Part shown: positions 5,691 through 6,149 of the stretch, piece by piece
Layout of the letters: each line of letters opens with the position of its first letter
How positions within the stretch are numbered: the first letter of the stretch is position 1
NCBI GenBank assembly: GCA_030445875.1
Contig: JASUSX010000129.1
Location: 1 to 6,149, forward strand
DNA: 6,149 nt
Origin: Clostridia bacterium
GTDB lineage: Bacteria; Bacillota; DSM-521; Neomoorellales; Neomoorellaceae
Direction: 5' to 3'
Made by a program: the position numbers and the translations under genes
The notes under the pieces: generated by a model
The model's database searches: none
Seen by the model: only the letters and a program-made list of their open reading frames with translations
Told to the model about the DNA's origin: nothing

Positions 5691-6149
5691 TTAATCCTTT
5701 TGCCAATCGGCCCGCTGATCGTTAGCCTCGGCCTTCTGCCTTTCCCTGGTCTCCTGTTTCTTTACCCTGACCACCAGGGGTTTGCGTGGCCAGTGCCACC
5801 CCAGCAGGTTGACCCATTCTATGGAGGTGAATTGCTTTAACCTGGCTACGGCCTTTTCCCAGCTGCCGGCGGAAACCAGGAGGAAGGCGCCGCCACCCAC
5901 AACAAAGGCCAGCAGGACAAAGAGGACGCCCTTCCAGTCGGCCGCCTGGCTGGGGGTGCGGGCCGCCGTGGGCTGGGCTACCACACCCAAGACCGGTGGC
6001 ACGACGTCGGCAAAAAGGGTTACCCCCCTTTCCGCCTCGGCCAGGGTATTGGTATGGGTGCCGACTTCCAGGAGCATAGCCCGTGGGGAGAGGTCCTGGT
6101 TATAGCTGCCGGCACCTATAAAAATCCCCCTGATAAGGCCCGGGTACCG
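5691..6149 (-). CDS. spoIIP: Stage II sporulation protein P, C-terminal part
   Basis: The last 152 residues are present; the gene enters from the right edge. SpoIIP is a cell-wall amidase and endopeptidase that works with SpoIID and SpoIIM to drive engulfment. The start of the fragment reads GIFIGAGSYNQDLSPRAMLLEVG, matching the end of the SpoIIP amidase domain; the Glu of LLEVG (fragment residue 28) corresponds to the conserved catalytic-site Glu of zinc amidases. After FADVVPPVLG comes a Pro/Ala linker, a membrane-spanning segment at about 74-94 (VLFVLLAFVVGGGAFLLVSA) and a basic tail of nearly 60 residues, consistent with a cytosolic end. This C-terminal anchor is notable because the Bacillus protein is usually described as anchored near its N-terminus. 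The upstream part, including the zinc-binding histidines, cannot be seen here. Confidence 0.9.
   Translation of the reverse strand, partial: RYPGLIRGIFIGAGSYNQDLSPRAMLLEVGTHTNTLAEAERGVTLFADVVPPVLGVVAQPTAARTPSQAADWKGVLFVLLAFVVGGGAFLLVSAGSWEKAVARLKQFTSIEWVNLLGWHWPRKPLVVRVKKQETRERQKAEANDQRADWQKD
5695..5700 (-). promoter_or_regulatory. Ribosome binding site that sets the first DUF3189 start
   Basis: AAAGGA on the minus strand is 6 nt before the ATG at 5688-5686 and lies within the last codons of spoIIP. It supports the 162-residue protein over a reading starting at the TTG at 5706. Confidence 0.65.

Noticed and set aside
1..6149. Mobile element, CRISPR array, tRNA or horizontally acquired island
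   Set aside because: No direct-repeat array, transposase, integrase or tRNA-like cloverleaf was seen. All genes are co-oriented core Firmicute genes of similar composition.

Overview
The window reads as a chromosomal segment of a spore-forming, moderately high-GC Firmicute. Gene order, protein sequences and heavy TTG start use suggest a thermophilic Moorella-like clostridium; the genus is inferred from memory, not from a search. All eight genes lie on the minus strand, so transcription runs from position 6149 toward position 1. No RNA genes, mobile elements or CRISPR arrays were seen.

Layout in transcription order. (1) Positions 6149-4696: the C-terminal part of the engulfment hydrolase gene spoIIP, then two tightly packed tandem paralogues of the uncharacterised DUF3189 family. 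Gaps are only 2 and 3 nt, so these three probably share a transcript. (2) Positions 4695-4627: a short spacer with a near-consensus sigma-A promoter (TTGACG, 17 nt, GATAAT). (3) Positions 4626-258: a housekeeping operon of a DUF512 protein (PDZ-like plus radical-SAM-like), the ribosome-assembly GTPase gene der, plsY and gpsA. der starts inside the DUF512 gene, and gpsA starts directly after the plsY stop. PlsY and GpsA are consecutive in phospholipid synthesis: GpsA makes the glycerol-3-phosphate that PlsY acylates. (4) Positions 257-64: a 194-nt spacer with a C-rich, G-poor stretch that could serve Rho, followed by a sigma-E-like promoter. (5) Positions 63-1: the first 21 codons of the spore-coat morphogen gene spoIVA.

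A growth-related operon is thus set between two sets of sporulation genes. Three starts (DUF512, der, gpsA) are TTG. Four starts are set or questioned here: der, plsY and the first DUF3189 gene are moved downstream of the longest open frame using Shine-Dalgarno placement, and the DUF512 start stays uncertain. The least understood content is the DUF3189 pair, whose second member has lost several residues of the N-terminal motif, and the DUF512 protein. No wholly new system is evident.
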